64,000 nucleotides of DNA. It comes from Castellaniella sp034675905 (lineage in GTDB: Bacteria > Pseudomonadota > Gammaproteobacteria > Burkholderiales > Burkholderiaceae_B). The position numbers and the translations under genes are program-made. Shown piece after piece: positions 8,723 through 17,526 of this stretch. Every line of letters starts with the position of its first letter. Position 1 is the first letter of the stretch. Under the pieces are notes generated by a model. That model searched no databases. It had not been told where the DNA came from and saw only the letters and a list, made by a program, of their open reading frames with translations. The stretch covers positions 620,001 through 684,000 of the forward strand of contig NZ_JAUCCV010000002.1 in the NCBI RefSeq assembly GCF_034675905.1, written 5' to 3'.

Positions 8723-9605
8723 ACCGCGCCAGCTCAGCCTGTTCGACTCGCAGGTCCCCGGCGCCCGCACCACCGCGCCAACGGTTCCTACAGCTGATAC
8801 GAGCCCTGACATCGCGCCTCGTATCAGCCCGCCGAACCGCAGCACCCCCGCCCCGGAAATGCCAGGCTATCGGCGCCATGCGCTGCATCTGCCCGACGGC
8901 CCCCTGGACTATGCGCTGCGGCGTTCCCGCCGCCGCACCATCGGCCTGACCATCCGCGATGCCCGTCTGCTGATCCAGGCGCCCTCCTGGGCCACACGGA
9001 CACAGATCGAGGAGGTCATCCACGAAAAATCCCGCTGGATCCGCGACAAACTCAAGTCCAGCCAGGAACGCCTGACCTTGCTGGCGCTGCAAGACACGCA
9101 ATGGCGCGCCGGCGGGCGCATCCCCTATCTGGGCGTCATGATTGCCCTGCAATTGGACGGCGCCCAGGATGCCTGGTTCGACGGCGATAGCCGCCACCCC
9201 GCAGCAGGCGATTGCCTGCGCCTGCCCCTGCCTGGCGACACAGAGACAAGCCGCATCCAGGAGCGCGCCCAGGCCTGGCTGCAGGCCCGTGCCACCGAAG
9301 ACTTTGAATGCCGTCTGCGCGACGCACTGGACCGGGCAGGCCAGCAGATCGACAGCTGGAGACTCTCCGGCGCGCAAGGCCGCTGGGGATCCTGCACCAG
9401 CCAGCGCCGCATCCATTTGAACTGGCGGCTGATCCATCTGCCGCCCGCACTGATCGACTACGTGGTTGCGCACGAGGTCGCGCATCTGAAGGAAATGAAT
9501 CACGGCCCCGCCTTCTGGCGCGAGGTCGAAGCGCTATGCCCGGACTTCAAGCAGGCCCGGGACGCCCTGGCGCAGCATCACCCGGCCAGCCTGCCCCTGT
9601 TCTAG
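8709..9605 (+). CDS. YgjP/DUF45-type metallopeptidase domain protein
   Basis: The 298-residue product has a low-complexity N-terminal stretch (residues 1-55) and then the YgjP-like domain: RRSRRRTIGLTI, a helical middle region, RWGSCTSQRRIHLNWRLIHLPP and the zinc motif VAHEVAHLKEMNHGPAFW. HEVAH plus the following MNHGPAFW histidine fit a gluzincin/SprT-like fold. The family has been linked to zinc-dependent proteolysis, but the substrate here is unknown. The gene starts inside plsC (14-base overlap). Its TAG lies in the palindrome CTAG at 9602-9605, which also encodes the stop of the converging transporter gene. Confidence 0.85.
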   Translation: MPSGEPRQLSLFDSQVPGARTTAPTVPTADTSPDIAPRISPPNRSTPAPEMPGYRRHALHLPDGPLDYALRRSRRRTIGLTIRDARLLIQAPSWATRTQIEEVIHEKSRWIRDKLKSSQERLTLLALQDTQWRAGGRIPYLGVMIALQLDGAQDAWFDGDSRHPAAGDCLRLPLPGDTETSRIQERAQAWLQARATEDFECRLRDALDRAGQQIDSWRLSGAQGRWGSCTSQRRIHLNWRLIHLPPALIDYVVAHEVAHLKEMNHGPAFWREVEALCPDFKQARDALAQHHPASLPLF

Positions 9606-11131
9606 ACGGCAGCAGCATCCGCGGCAGGGGGATCGATCACGACGCGGCCGCGCATCGCCAGCCAATGGAAAAATCCGCCCAGGAAAGCGCCGATGATCCA
9701 GCCGAAACCGCCCAGTGTTTCCCCCACGATGGGCACCCAGACCGTCGCCATGGAAAAGACGGCGGCGGCGCCGACGGCGAACAGGGCCCGGTAATTCCAG
9801 CCGTTGGTGAAGTGGTACACGCTTTTCTCGGACATGGTGAACATATCGGCGACATACAGGCGGCCTTTGCGCAGGATGTAGTAATCGCACACCAGCAAGC
9901 CATATAAGGGGGCCAATACAGCGCCCAGCGTATCAACGAATTTGTCGAACCCCATGGGCGCGATCACCGCGACCCACAGCACAGAGATGATCAGGCCGAC
10001 CGTGGCGGTGATGTAGCCGCCGATCCGAAAGGAAATCCTGGACGGCCACAGATTGGCCAGATCGTAGGCGGGCGGAACAAAATTGGCCACCAGATTGATG
10101 CCGACCGTCGCTACGAAAAAGGTAACCGCCGCAATCAGCGTCAGGTAGGTGTTGCCGACCAGGCCGACGATGTCCGCCGGGTTGGTCAGCGGTTCGCCGC
10201 CGCCATGCTGCAAGGCGATATAAGACCCGGCCGTGATGAACAAAGCCAGGAACGTAAACAAGGTAAGCGATACCGGCAAACCGTAGAAATTGCCCCGGCG
10301 CATCTGCGACAAGGAGCCGGTGAATCTGGAAAAATCGCCGTAATTCACGACGACAGCCGCAAAATACGCCACCATGGTACCGACCACCCCCACAAAGGAT
10401 GACACCGCCGCCCAACCGCTGAGTTCCGACTGGAACAAGGAACCGACCCCGCTGATCAATTCATCGCCCGCCTCGACCCACAGGAAGATCAGCAGCATGA
10501 TCATCACGACATACACCGCCGGCCCGGCAAAATTCAGGAAGCGCGAGATCCAGCCGATGCCTCGGGAAAAAATCACCAGCTGGAAAACGGTCACGATGAT
10601 GATCGACAGCCAGCCCACCCACGTCAGGGACAGGAACGTGACGGCCGAATGGTGGGGAAACAGCACATTGATGGCCAGGGCCACGGCGGTAGAGGCGAAA
10701 TACGTCTGGGCGCCGAACCAGAACATGCCCACGATGCCACGCAGCAAGGCGGGAAACCGCGCCCCCAGCACGCCCATATTGGTGCGCGCGATCACCGCAT
10801 AGGGGATGCCATAGCGCACGCTGGGCTTGCCGGACAGATTGACCAGGAACATCACCACGACGCTGGCGACGATGATGGCCAGAAATACCAGCCACCCGCT
10901 GATGCCCGCCGTGATGAACAGGCTGGCCGCCAGGGTGTAGCCCGCCAGCGACTGCACGTCGTTGGTCCAGACATTGAAGATTTCCAGCGCCCCCCAGGTC
11001 CGCTTCGAGGCCGGCACGGGGGCCAGATCCTCGTTGAAGAGCCTGGCGTCGCGATCGTTGATCGCATAGTCCGCCTCGGACAACAAGCCCGTCGTGCCGG
11101 AGATACGCTGATGGATATCAGATGCGCTCAT
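9602..11131 (-). CDS. NCS1 family nucleobase:cation symporter
   Basis: A 509-residue inner-membrane protein with about 12 hydrophobic segments. The N-terminal part carries hallmarks of the NCS1 family (uracil, allantoin, hydantoin or cytosine/purine uptake): NEDLAPVPASKRTWGALEIFNVWTND, then GYTLAASLFITAGISGW and a conserved GIPYAVIARTNMGVLGARFPALLRG. Which substrate is used cannot be told from sequence; no catabolic gene is adjacent. The ATG at 11131 (MSASDIHQ) is preferred to in-frame starts further up because a purine-rich GGGAAGA precedes it, though the spacing of about nine bases is long. It shares the CTAG stop palindrome with the opposite gene and has no visible terminator. Confidence 0.9.
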   Translation of the reverse strand: MSASDIHQRISGTTGLLSEADYAINDRDARLFNEDLAPVPASKRTWGALEIFNVWTNDVQSLAGYTLAASLFITAGISGWLVFLAIIVASVVVMFLVNLSGKPSVRYGIPYAVIARTNMGVLGARFPALLRGIVGMFWFGAQTYFASTAVALAINVLFPHHSAVTFLSLTWVGWLSIIIVTVFQLVIFSRGIGWISRFLNFAGPAVYVVMIMLLIFLWVEAGDELISGVGSLFQSELSGWAAVSSFVGVVGTMVAYFAAVVVNYGDFSRFTGSLSQMRRGNFYGLPVSLTLFTFLALFITAGSYIALQHGGGEPLTNPADIVGLVGNTYLTLIAAVTFFVATVGINLVANFVPPAYDLANLWPSRISFRIGGYITATVGLIISVLWVAVIAPMGFDKFVDTLGAVLAPLYGLLVCDYYILRKGRLYVADMFTMSEKSVYHFTNGWNYRALFAVGAAAVFSMATVWVPIVGETLGGFGWIIGAFLGGFFHWLAMRGRVVIDPPAADAAAV

Positions 11132-11301
11132 GGCTGATCTTCCCGTCATGGTTATCGATCGTGACGACCTTGCCTGCCTCACGACAATTGCTCAAAAGGT
11201 ACCATGAAGCCTGCGGCGCCGATAGCGGCATTTACGCCATCTGGAATGTAGGGTAAGGTTTTGCTGCAGTCCCCTCACTCACACGGCCAACAGGTGACGA
11301 T

Positions 11302-12246
11302 ATGAATGCGGAGCACAACAATCAACAGGTTGTGGTGGGTTACGACGCCAGCCGGGAAAGTGATTTCGCACTGCAGTGGGCGGCGCGCGTCGCGCAGCGG
11401 CGGCAGTGTTCGCTGTTGATCGTCTCTGCCACCGAAGTCGACCAGAGCAGCGTCGAGCTGGCACGCCCCGGCATCCAGGAAATGTACCTGCGCCAAGCGC
11501 AGCACACGGCGGAATCCGGCGCCGATCAGGCCCGGCAGATCGCCGACCTCGACATCCAGGCCGAAGGCCGTCCCGGCGATGCCGCCAACGCTCTCATTGA
11601 AAGCGCCGAACACGCCTCTCTCCTGGTCATCGGCCACCGGGCCCGAGGCGTGCTGCCCGATATCATCCTGGGCTCGGTCGCCTTCAAAGTCACCCACCAC
11701 GCCAACTGCCCCGTCGCCGTGATCCGTCGATCACCCCGCCCGCTGCCTTCCATGGAATACCCGGTGGTAGCTGGGGTGGATGGCTCCGCATATGGGGTGC
11801 GCGCCCTGCAAGAAGCCGCGCGCCTGGCGGCGGACACGGGTTCCTTCCTGCGTATCGTCGTCGCCTGGAAGCGTCCCAACTGGAATCTATGGTCGCTGGC
11901 CACATCCTTGAACCCTCTGGCGGAAAAGTCCGAAGGCGCGCCCCAGACGGACCACCCGGGGCATGACGACCCCGTCTATCAGCAAATCGTCGCCGATACC
12001 GAACAACAGGCCCAGACCATCGCCCGGCAGGCGGCCGAACAGGTCCGCCAGCGCTACCCTGCCCTGAAGATCGAGCAGATCATCAGCGAAGGCGCTGCCG
12101 ACCAGGCGATCCTGTCCGCGGCGGCAGACGCCAGCATGATCGCCGTCGGCGCCCGCGGGCTGGGCGACCTGCAGGCGCTGCACCTGGGCTCCATCAGCCG
12201 CAAGGTCATGCAGCGGGCGGAATGCGCTGTCTACGTAGTGCGTTAG
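11302..12246 (+). CDS. Tandem-domain universal stress protein
   Basis: The 314-residue cytoplasmic protein consists of two UspA domains: residues 1 to about 145 (starting QQVVVGYDASRESDFALQWA) and about 153 to 314 (VVAGVDGSAYGVRALQEA). Each ends with an ATP-binding loop of the form G-x2-G-x9-G-S: GHRARGVLPDIILGS in the first and GARGLGDLQALHLGS in the second. Tandem Usp proteins are stress-induced nucleotide-binding proteins with no fixed enzymatic role. The start follows AGGTGA four to five bases upstream. A 170-base gap separates it from the divergent transporter; no strong promoter could be picked there. Confidence 0.93.
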   Translation: MNAEHNNQQVVVGYDASRESDFALQWAARVAQRRQCSLLIVSATEVDQSSVELARPGIQEMYLRQAQHTAESGADQARQIADLDIQAEGRPGDAANALIESAEHASLLVIGHRARGVLPDIILGSVAFKVTHHANCPVAVIRRSPRPLPSMEYPVVAGVDGSAYGVRALQEAARLAADTGSFLRIVVAWKRPNWNLWSLATSLNPLAEKSEGAPQTDHPGHDDPVYQQIVADTEQQAQTIARQAAEQVRQRYPALKIEQIISEGAADQAILSAAADASMIAVGARGLGDLQALHLGSISRKVMQRAECAVYVVR

Positions 12247-12295
12247 GATTCCCGATATGCGTATGATAGAGGCACCATTCCGCTAAGGATTCACC

Positions 12296-12691
12296 ATGCG
12301 ACTACTACATACCATGCTGCGCGTCAGCAACCTGGATCGTTCCCTGATGTTCTATACCGACACACTGGGAATGCGGTTGCTGCGCCGCAAGGACTACCCG
12401 GAAGGCCGCTTCACCCTGGCCTTCGTCGGCTACCAGGACGAAACCGAGGGCGCCGTGATCGAATTGACCCACAACTGGGATACGGACGCCTACGAACTAG
12501 GGACCGGTTACGGCCACATCGCCATCGAAGTCGAAGACGCCTACGACACCTGCGCCACCATCAAGACGCGCGGCGGTCTGGTCGTGCGCGAAGCAGGCCC
12601 CATGAAACACGGATCGACGGTCATTGCCTTCGTTCAGGATCCGGACGGCTACAAGATCGAACTGATCCAGCGCCACGATCGCCAGGACTGA
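12296..12691 (+). CDS. gloA: Lactoylglutathione lyase (glyoxalase I)
   Basis: GloA isomerises the hemithioacetal of methylglyoxal and glutathione to S-lactoylglutathione. The 131-residue product has all four metal ligands at the positions known from the E. coli nickel enzyme: His5, Glu56, His74 and Glu122. Other marks are RVSNLDRSLMFYTDTLGMRLLRRKDYP and FVQDPDGYKIELIQ. AAGGAT precedes the ATG. A possible -10 (TATGAT, 12262-12267) lies in the 49-base gap after the stress protein gene, with no clear -35. It converges on rsmA with six bases between the stops. Confidence 0.97.
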   Translation: MRLLHTMLRVSNLDRSLMFYTDTLGMRLLRRKDYPEGRFTLAFVGYQDETEGAVIELTHNWDTDAYELGTGYGHIAIEVEDAYDTCATIKTRGGLVVREAGPMKHGSTVIAFVQDPDGYKIELIQRHDRQD

Positions 12692-12697
12692 TACCCT

Positions 12698-13516
12698 TCA
12701 GGCTACCCCGGCAGCCGCCAGTGCATCGGCCATATCCAGGAATTGCGTCACGGATAATTCCTGGGGCCGCACGGTGCTGGCAATCCCCAAGGCATCCCAG
12801 TCCAGATGATTCACCCAGTCGCCCAGGCTGCCGCGGATCATTTTGCGCCGATGTTCAAACACCCGCGCCACCACACGATCAAACACCGCAGCGTTGACCG
12901 GCTGGCGCCAGTCGGCAGCGGCCAGCGGGCGCATGCGCACAATGGCGGACATGACCTTGGGCGGCGGATCAAAAGCATCCGGCGGCACATCGAATAAGTG
13001 CACCATCCGGTAGCGCGCCTGCAACATGACCGACAGACGTCCGTACTGGCTGTCGCCGGGCCGCGCCACCATGCGGTCGATGACTTCTCGTTGCAGCATG
13101 AAATGCTGGTCCTGCACCTGATCCGCCCATTGCATCAGATGAAACAACAATGGCGTAGAAATGTTGTAGGGCAGATTGCCGACGACGCGCAGGCTGGGCG
13201 CGGCAGATGCAGCGGCAGGCCCGCCGGTACTACCCATCAGATCCGAAAAATCTACCGTCAAGGCATCCGCTTCGATGAGGTGCAGGCGGTCGGCCCCCCA
13301 TCGCGCCCGCAGGCGCTGAGCCAGATCGCGGTCCAGTTCCACGGCCATCAAGCGCTTCACACGATCCAGCAGCGGCGCGGTCAGGGCGGAAAGCCCGGGG
13401 CCGATTTCCACCATGTAATCGTCAGCCTGGGGATCGACGGCCCGCACGATGGCATCCACGACGGATGCATCGTGCAAGAAGTGCTGGCCGAAACGTTTGC
13501 GTGCCTGATGCGCCAT
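12698..13516 (-). CDS. rsmA: 16S rRNA (adenine(1518)-N6/adenine(1519)-N6)-dimethyltransferase
   Basis: RsmA (KsgA) dimethylates two adjacent adenosines in the 3' hairpin of 16S rRNA late in 30S assembly. The 272-residue product begins MAHQARKRFGQHFLHD, has the SAM-binding VEIGPGLSALTAPLL, the acidic MAVELDRDL, and the catalytic NLPYNISTPLLFHL. The ATG at 13516 gives the standard N-terminus; in-frame sequence further upstream overlaps surA. Only eight bases separate it from the surA stop, so it is the last gene of lptD-surA-rsmA. In many relatives pdxA lies between surA and rsmA; here it is missing. Confidence 0.97.
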   Translation of the reverse strand: MAHQARKRFGQHFLHDASVVDAIVRAVDPQADDYMVEIGPGLSALTAPLLDRVKRLMAVELDRDLAQRLRARWGADRLHLIEADALTVDFSDLMGSTGGPAAASAAPSLRVVGNLPYNISTPLLFHLMQWADQVQDQHFMLQREVIDRMVARPGDSQYGRLSVMLQARYRMVHLFDVPPDAFDPPPKVMSAIVRMRPLAAADWRQPVNAAVFDRVVARVFEHRRKMIRGSLGDWVNHLDWDALGIASTVRPQELSVTQFLDMADALAAAGVA

Positions 13517-13524
13517 GGTGATGA

Positions 13525-15030
13525 TTACTGAGCGCCGCTGCGCGTATGTTCCAGCCGGTTGTCGATATAGGCCTGGCTGCGCAGCTGATCCAGCCAATCT
13601 TCGTAGGCCGGGCCGATGCGGCGTTCCATCAGTTCGCGGCGAGCCTGCATGCGGCGGAACTCCTGTTCCATGTTCTTGCTGCGCCGATCCTCGACCTGGA
13701 TCAGGTGCCAGCCGAACGGCGATTTGACCGGTTCGCTGACCTGGCCGTTCTGTAAGGTATTCATGACCTGCTCGAAAGCCGGCACGGTCTCGCCCGGATT
13801 GAGCCAGCCCAGGTCGCCGCCCTGCGGCGCCGAAGCATCCTGCGAATAGCGCTTGGCCAACTCAGCAAAGGATTCGCCATGCTCGATCCGCTGGCGCAGG
13901 CTTTCCAGCGTGCTGCGGGCCTTGTCGTCGCTGACGACCTTGGAGGTCTTGATGAGGATATGCCGCGCGTGGGTCTGCGTCACCATCATGGGGCCGGACG
14001 GCGTCTGGGCCGGTGCGGCTGCCGGTGCGGGAGTGGACCGTGCGGCGGCCGCCTTAGCAGGCGCCGGGCGCTGGGCATAACCCCGGCGCAACACCTTCAG
14101 GATATGAAAACCGCGACCGCTCTGGAGCACGCCAGTGACCCCGCCTGCGGGCACCTCAGCGACGGCCCGCGCAAACAGGTCAGGCCAGTCTTTCAGGGGC
14201 CGGATGCCCATATTGCCGCCTTCCAAGGCTTGCGGCCCGTTGGAAGCTGCTGCAGCCAGGCCGGCAAAGTCCGCACCGGATTTCAGCTTGCGCAAGATGG
14301 CTTCGGCCTGCTGGCGTTTTTCGTCCACCACGGCATTGGCGGCGTAATCCGGCACCTCGATCAGGATCTGAGCCAGTTCGACCAGTTCAGGACCGGACGG
14401 CGCCGTGGCAGGCACAGGCGGCGTTTCAGGCTGCGGCTGCGACGGCGCTTGCTGTTGCGGCACAGGCCGGTCACCCACCGTCTGCAGGAAGGCATCGATG
14501 TCGCTATCGCTGATGCTGATGCGATCCTCGACCGAGCGTTGGCGCAGTGTGTCGTCCTGGATCTGCGAGCGCAGTTCGACGCGATACTGATCCCAGCTCA
14601 TGCCGCTGCTCAGAATTTCCTTTTTCAGCTGCTCGACGGTCAGACGGTTGCGTTGCGCCACCGTCTGGATGGCATGATCGACCTGGGCGTCGGAGATACG
14701 AATGCCCTGCCGCTGGGCTTCCTGATCCTGCAAGGCTGCATTGATCATCTGCTGCAGCACCTGACGCTTGAAGACAGCGTCTTCGGGTACGGGAATCTGC
14801 TGTTGCTGCATCTGGCGGCGCACCTGGGCCTGCTTGTCGGCCAACTGCCCCAGCGTGATGACCTGCTTGTTGACGATAGCGGCGATCCCATCCACAAACT
14901 GTTCACTTGGCGCCGGCGCAGCGGCAGGACGGGTTTTGCCGGCCGCCTGGGCCAGCGGCGCCAGGGCGCTACTGCCCAGCAGCAGAGCCAGGAAAAGCGC
15001 ACCGGCGGGATGACGCGAGCCAGACATCAT
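13525..15030 (-). CDS. surA: Periplasmic chaperone / peptidylprolyl isomerase SurA
   Basis: SurA escorts outer-membrane proteins, including LptD, across the periplasm. The 501-residue precursor has a signal peptide (LFLALLLGSSALAPLAQAA, cleavage near residue 30), the SurA N-domain (VDGIAAIVNKQVITLGQL), and two parvulin domains: a divergent first around residues 218-325 (ELAQILIEVPD to GFHILKVL) and a canonical second around 355-455 (HARHILIKTS, GGDLGWLNPGETVPAFEQ, FGWHLIQV). Pro/Gln- and Ala/Pro-rich linkers flank the first domain and make it longer than E. coli SurA (428). The two consecutive ATGs at 15030 and 15027 overlap the lptD TGA. Confidence 0.96.
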   Translation of the reverse strand: MMSGSRHPAGALFLALLLGSSALAPLAQAAGKTRPAAAPAPSEQFVDGIAAIVNKQVITLGQLADKQAQVRRQMQQQQIPVPEDAVFKRQVLQQMINAALQDQEAQRQGIRISDAQVDHAIQTVAQRNRLTVEQLKKEILSSGMSWDQYRVELRSQIQDDTLRQRSVEDRISISDSDIDAFLQTVGDRPVPQQQAPSQPQPETPPVPATAPSGPELVELAQILIEVPDYAANAVVDEKRQQAEAILRKLKSGADFAGLAAAASNGPQALEGGNMGIRPLKDWPDLFARAVAEVPAGGVTGVLQSGRGFHILKVLRRGYAQRPAPAKAAAARSTPAPAAAPAQTPSGPMMVTQTHARHILIKTSKVVSDDKARSTLESLRQRIEHGESFAELAKRYSQDASAPQGGDLGWLNPGETVPAFEQVMNTLQNGQVSEPVKSPFGWHLIQVEDRRSKNMEQEFRRMQARRELMERRIGPAYEDWLDQLRSQAYIDNRLEHTRSGAQ

Positions 15031-17447
15031 TCATACCTCTCGAAAACAGTTTTTTCAGGTGTGGGAGGAGTCACGGACTGATACCCCGTAATCCGTTCGG
15101 ACAACATGGACATGGGATCGGTACCGAGTGAGCCCAGGCCGGTGAGTTCCAGCTGCAGGAAGAGCGCTGTATTGGTTTTTTCCGCTGATACCGCATAGCG
15201 TTGCAGCACCGCACGCGCAGCCCAGCCGCCATCACCCCGGTATTCCAGGCCGACGATGGATTGGGTATTGCGCTTTTCGGCCAGAGAATAATCATAGCGA
15301 CCCACCCCGAACCACCGTCGGGCCAGCGGCCATTGGCTGCTGAAGCTGACCTGTTCACGCGACTGCTGCTCGGCGCCTGCCGGCAAGATCTGATAAGGGT
15401 CGGTGTACAGATTGGGATCGCGTTCGTAGCGATAGGACAGTGACATCGTCGCCAGGCGCTTGGGCGCCCAGCGCATGCCGGCGCTGAGGCGGTTGCGTTT
15501 TTGGGTGTCGTGATCAAACTGACCATCGAAAAAGACCGAAAAACGATCGGTCAAAGCTGCCTTGGCCCCCAGCAGGTAATCGGATTCCGTGGCCTTGCGC
15601 GGCGTCTGGCTGGGCAGCGTGACTTGCTGGTCATCGAAATAAAAGCGCTGAGCGGCCGACAAGGACAAGCGCTCGAAGCCCGTATCGGCGTCCAGCCAGC
15701 GGGTCGTCAAACCGGCCGTCAACTGATTGGCATTGGCGATGCGGTCCCAGCCGCCACTGAAGATATTTTCATCGAAGGCCTGTTGGTAGCTGAAGGACGC
15801 CATGCCCGTATCGAACACCGGCAGCCCGGATTGATCCCGATAAGGCACATACAGGTAGTACAGGCGAGGCTCCAGCGTCTGCACCGCCGCCTTGCCGAAC
15901 CAGGACGAATCACGCTCCAGCGTCAGGCCGGCATCCACCGAGGCGATCGGCAGCACCCGCGTCTGCACACGGGGTTGTCCCATCAATTCCGGGGGCAGCC
16001 CCTGGATCTCGCCGTAGAACCAATCGGTGCTGTACTGGCTCATGTGCATGCCGACCTTGGGGGTCAGGTAGGCGCCAGGCAGGATGAACGGCCGCGCGAT
16101 CGAGGTATACGACGTCATGCGGGTGCCGTTAGGCATCAGGCGTTTGCCGGATTCATCCGGGAAAGCATTCCCGCGATAGATGGGCGCGACGAAACGGGTG
16201 GCGTAGTTGTCCGACACCACGTCAAAGCCGTTCCAGCCGTAATGCTGGGCCCGGAAATGGAGTTCCGGCAGCTTATCGTAAGGCGGCGCCAGAAACGAAC
16301 CCGTACTGTCCTGCAGCGTCTGGTAACGATAGAACTGCAGCGACCCGCTGAAATGCGGCCCCCCTGACCAGTTCAGCAGCGCCTGGCTGGGCATATAGGT
16401 AATGGCGGCGTCGGTCAGGCCGAACGAGGAAAAATCCCGGAAGTAATCATCGTCCGAGACCTTGCGGGCATCCAGAGAGGCCTGTAAGCCATGCCCCAGA
16501 TTCTGGGTATGCTGCACCGAATACATCCAGCGCTTGTCTCCGGTCTGGCGGTCACGCATGATGTAGGCGCCAAACAGCTCGGAATGCGACGATTCGCCCA
16601 GATGGCGGAATTCCGTGCCCAGCAGCAGGCCGCGCTTGCTCATGTAGCGCGGGAACAGGGTAGCGTCGTAATTGGGCGCCAGATTCAGATAATACGGAGT
16701 GGTCAGTTCGATCCCGGCATTGGACGATGTGCCATAGGTGGGGGTCAGAAAGCCGCTCTTGCGATCCCGCCCCAGCGGGAAGGTCAGGTAGGGCGAATAC
16801 AGAATGGGGACGCCCTTGAAGCGCAGCACCCCGTTGCGGGCGGCGCCTTCGTTTTCGTCCAGATACAGATCGACGCGGCTGGCGTCGATAGTCCACGCGG
16901 GATCCGGCCCCGACCAGCCGGTGTAGCGCACATCGGTCAGGCGCATGTGCTGGCGGCTCAGGATGTCGGCCTGCTTGGCCTGTCCTTGGCCGGCCGACGC
17001 CCCCAGCCAGAATCGCGGGGCCTCGACGCTGCCCTGGCTGGTCCGGGTATTGAAGCGCAGGTGCGGCCCCCGCACGATATTGCCATCGCGCATCAGCAGG
17101 CCGTTGCCACGGACTTCCGTATCGCCGCTCGTCTGGTCGTAATCGATGCGATCGCCCTTCAGCACCCCATCCAGGCGGCGGACTTGGGCGTTCCCCTGCA
17201 GCGTGACCCGCCCCTGGGCATCCCGTGAAATGTCGTCACCGATCAAAAAGGACGGCAAGGCGTCTTCCTGCGGGACCGGATGCAGGCGCAGGCTGTCCAC
17301 CATGCGCAATTCGCCAGCTGGGACAGGGGTGTCTGCAGCCAATGCCGGCGCCGACAAGGCGGCACTCAGGAGGATGATGCGGCTGATCCAATGCACGAAG
17401 ACCGGGCCCTCTAGGGTGAAATGAGAAATGGCCGACCAACGCACCAT
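15027..17447 (-). CDS. lptD: LPS-assembly protein LptD
   Basis: LptD is the outer-membrane beta-barrel that, with LptE, inserts LPS into the outer leaflet. The product has a signal peptide ending ALSAPALA, an N-terminal OstA/LptA-like jellyroll (RVTLQGNAQVRRLDGVLKGD, then TEVRGNGLLMRDGNIVRGPHL) and a long C-terminal barrel with repeated aromatic strands (PYYLNLAPNYDATLFPRYM). Start choice is uncertain: ATG at 17447 has no ribosome site and lies only about 12 bases from a TATAAT-predicted transcript start, while GTG at 17396 would give a compact signal peptide (HWISRIILLSAALS) with GAGGG ten bases upstream. Divergent from amgK-murU, as in pseudomonads. Confidence 0.95.
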   Translation of the reverse strand: MVRWSAISHFTLEGPVFVHWISRIILLSAALSAPALAADTPVPAGELRMVDSLRLHPVPQEDALPSFLIGDDISRDAQGRVTLQGNAQVRRLDGVLKGDRIDYDQTSGDTEVRGNGLLMRDGNIVRGPHLRFNTRTSQGSVEAPRFWLGASAGQGQAKQADILSRQHMRLTDVRYTGWSGPDPAWTIDASRVDLYLDENEGAARNGVLRFKGVPILYSPYLTFPLGRDRKSGFLTPTYGTSSNAGIELTTPYYLNLAPNYDATLFPRYMSKRGLLLGTEFRHLGESSHSELFGAYIMRDRQTGDKRWMYSVQHTQNLGHGLQASLDARKVSDDDYFRDFSSFGLTDAAITYMPSQALLNWSGGPHFSGSLQFYRYQTLQDSTGSFLAPPYDKLPELHFRAQHYGWNGFDVVSDNYATRFVAPIYRGNAFPDESGKRLMPNGTRMTSYTSIARPFILPGAYLTPKVGMHMSQYSTDWFYGEIQGLPPELMGQPRVQTRVLPIASVDAGLTLERDSSWFGKAAVQTLEPRLYYLYVPYRDQSGLPVFDTGMASFSYQQAFDENIFSGGWDRIANANQLTAGLTTRWLDADTGFERLSLSAAQRFYFDDQQVTLPSQTPRKATESDYLLGAKAALTDRFSVFFDGQFDHDTQKRNRLSAGMRWAPKRLATMSLSYRYERDPNLYTDPYQILPAGAEQQSREQVSFSSQWPLARRWFGVGRYDYSLAEKRNTQSIVGLEYRGDGGWAARAVLQRYAVSAEKTNTALFLQLELTGLGSLGTDPMSMLSERITGYQSVTPPTPEKTVFERYE

Positions 17448-17464
17448 AGCGATCAGCGACCCAG

Positions 17465-17471
17465 TATTATA
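17465..17471. promoter_or_regulatory. Shared -10 element between lptD and amgK
   Basis: The seven bases TATTATA contain TATTAT on the plus strand (17465-17470, towards amgK) and a perfect TATAAT on the minus strand (17466-17471, towards lptD). No convincing -35 is seen at 16-18 bp on either side. The arrangement suggests one symmetric -10 used in both directions. Confidence 0.4.
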
Positions 17472-17526
17472 GAGAAGCCACGCCATCCGCGTGTGATCCG
17501 CCATTTTCATTGCCACGATCCCCTAC

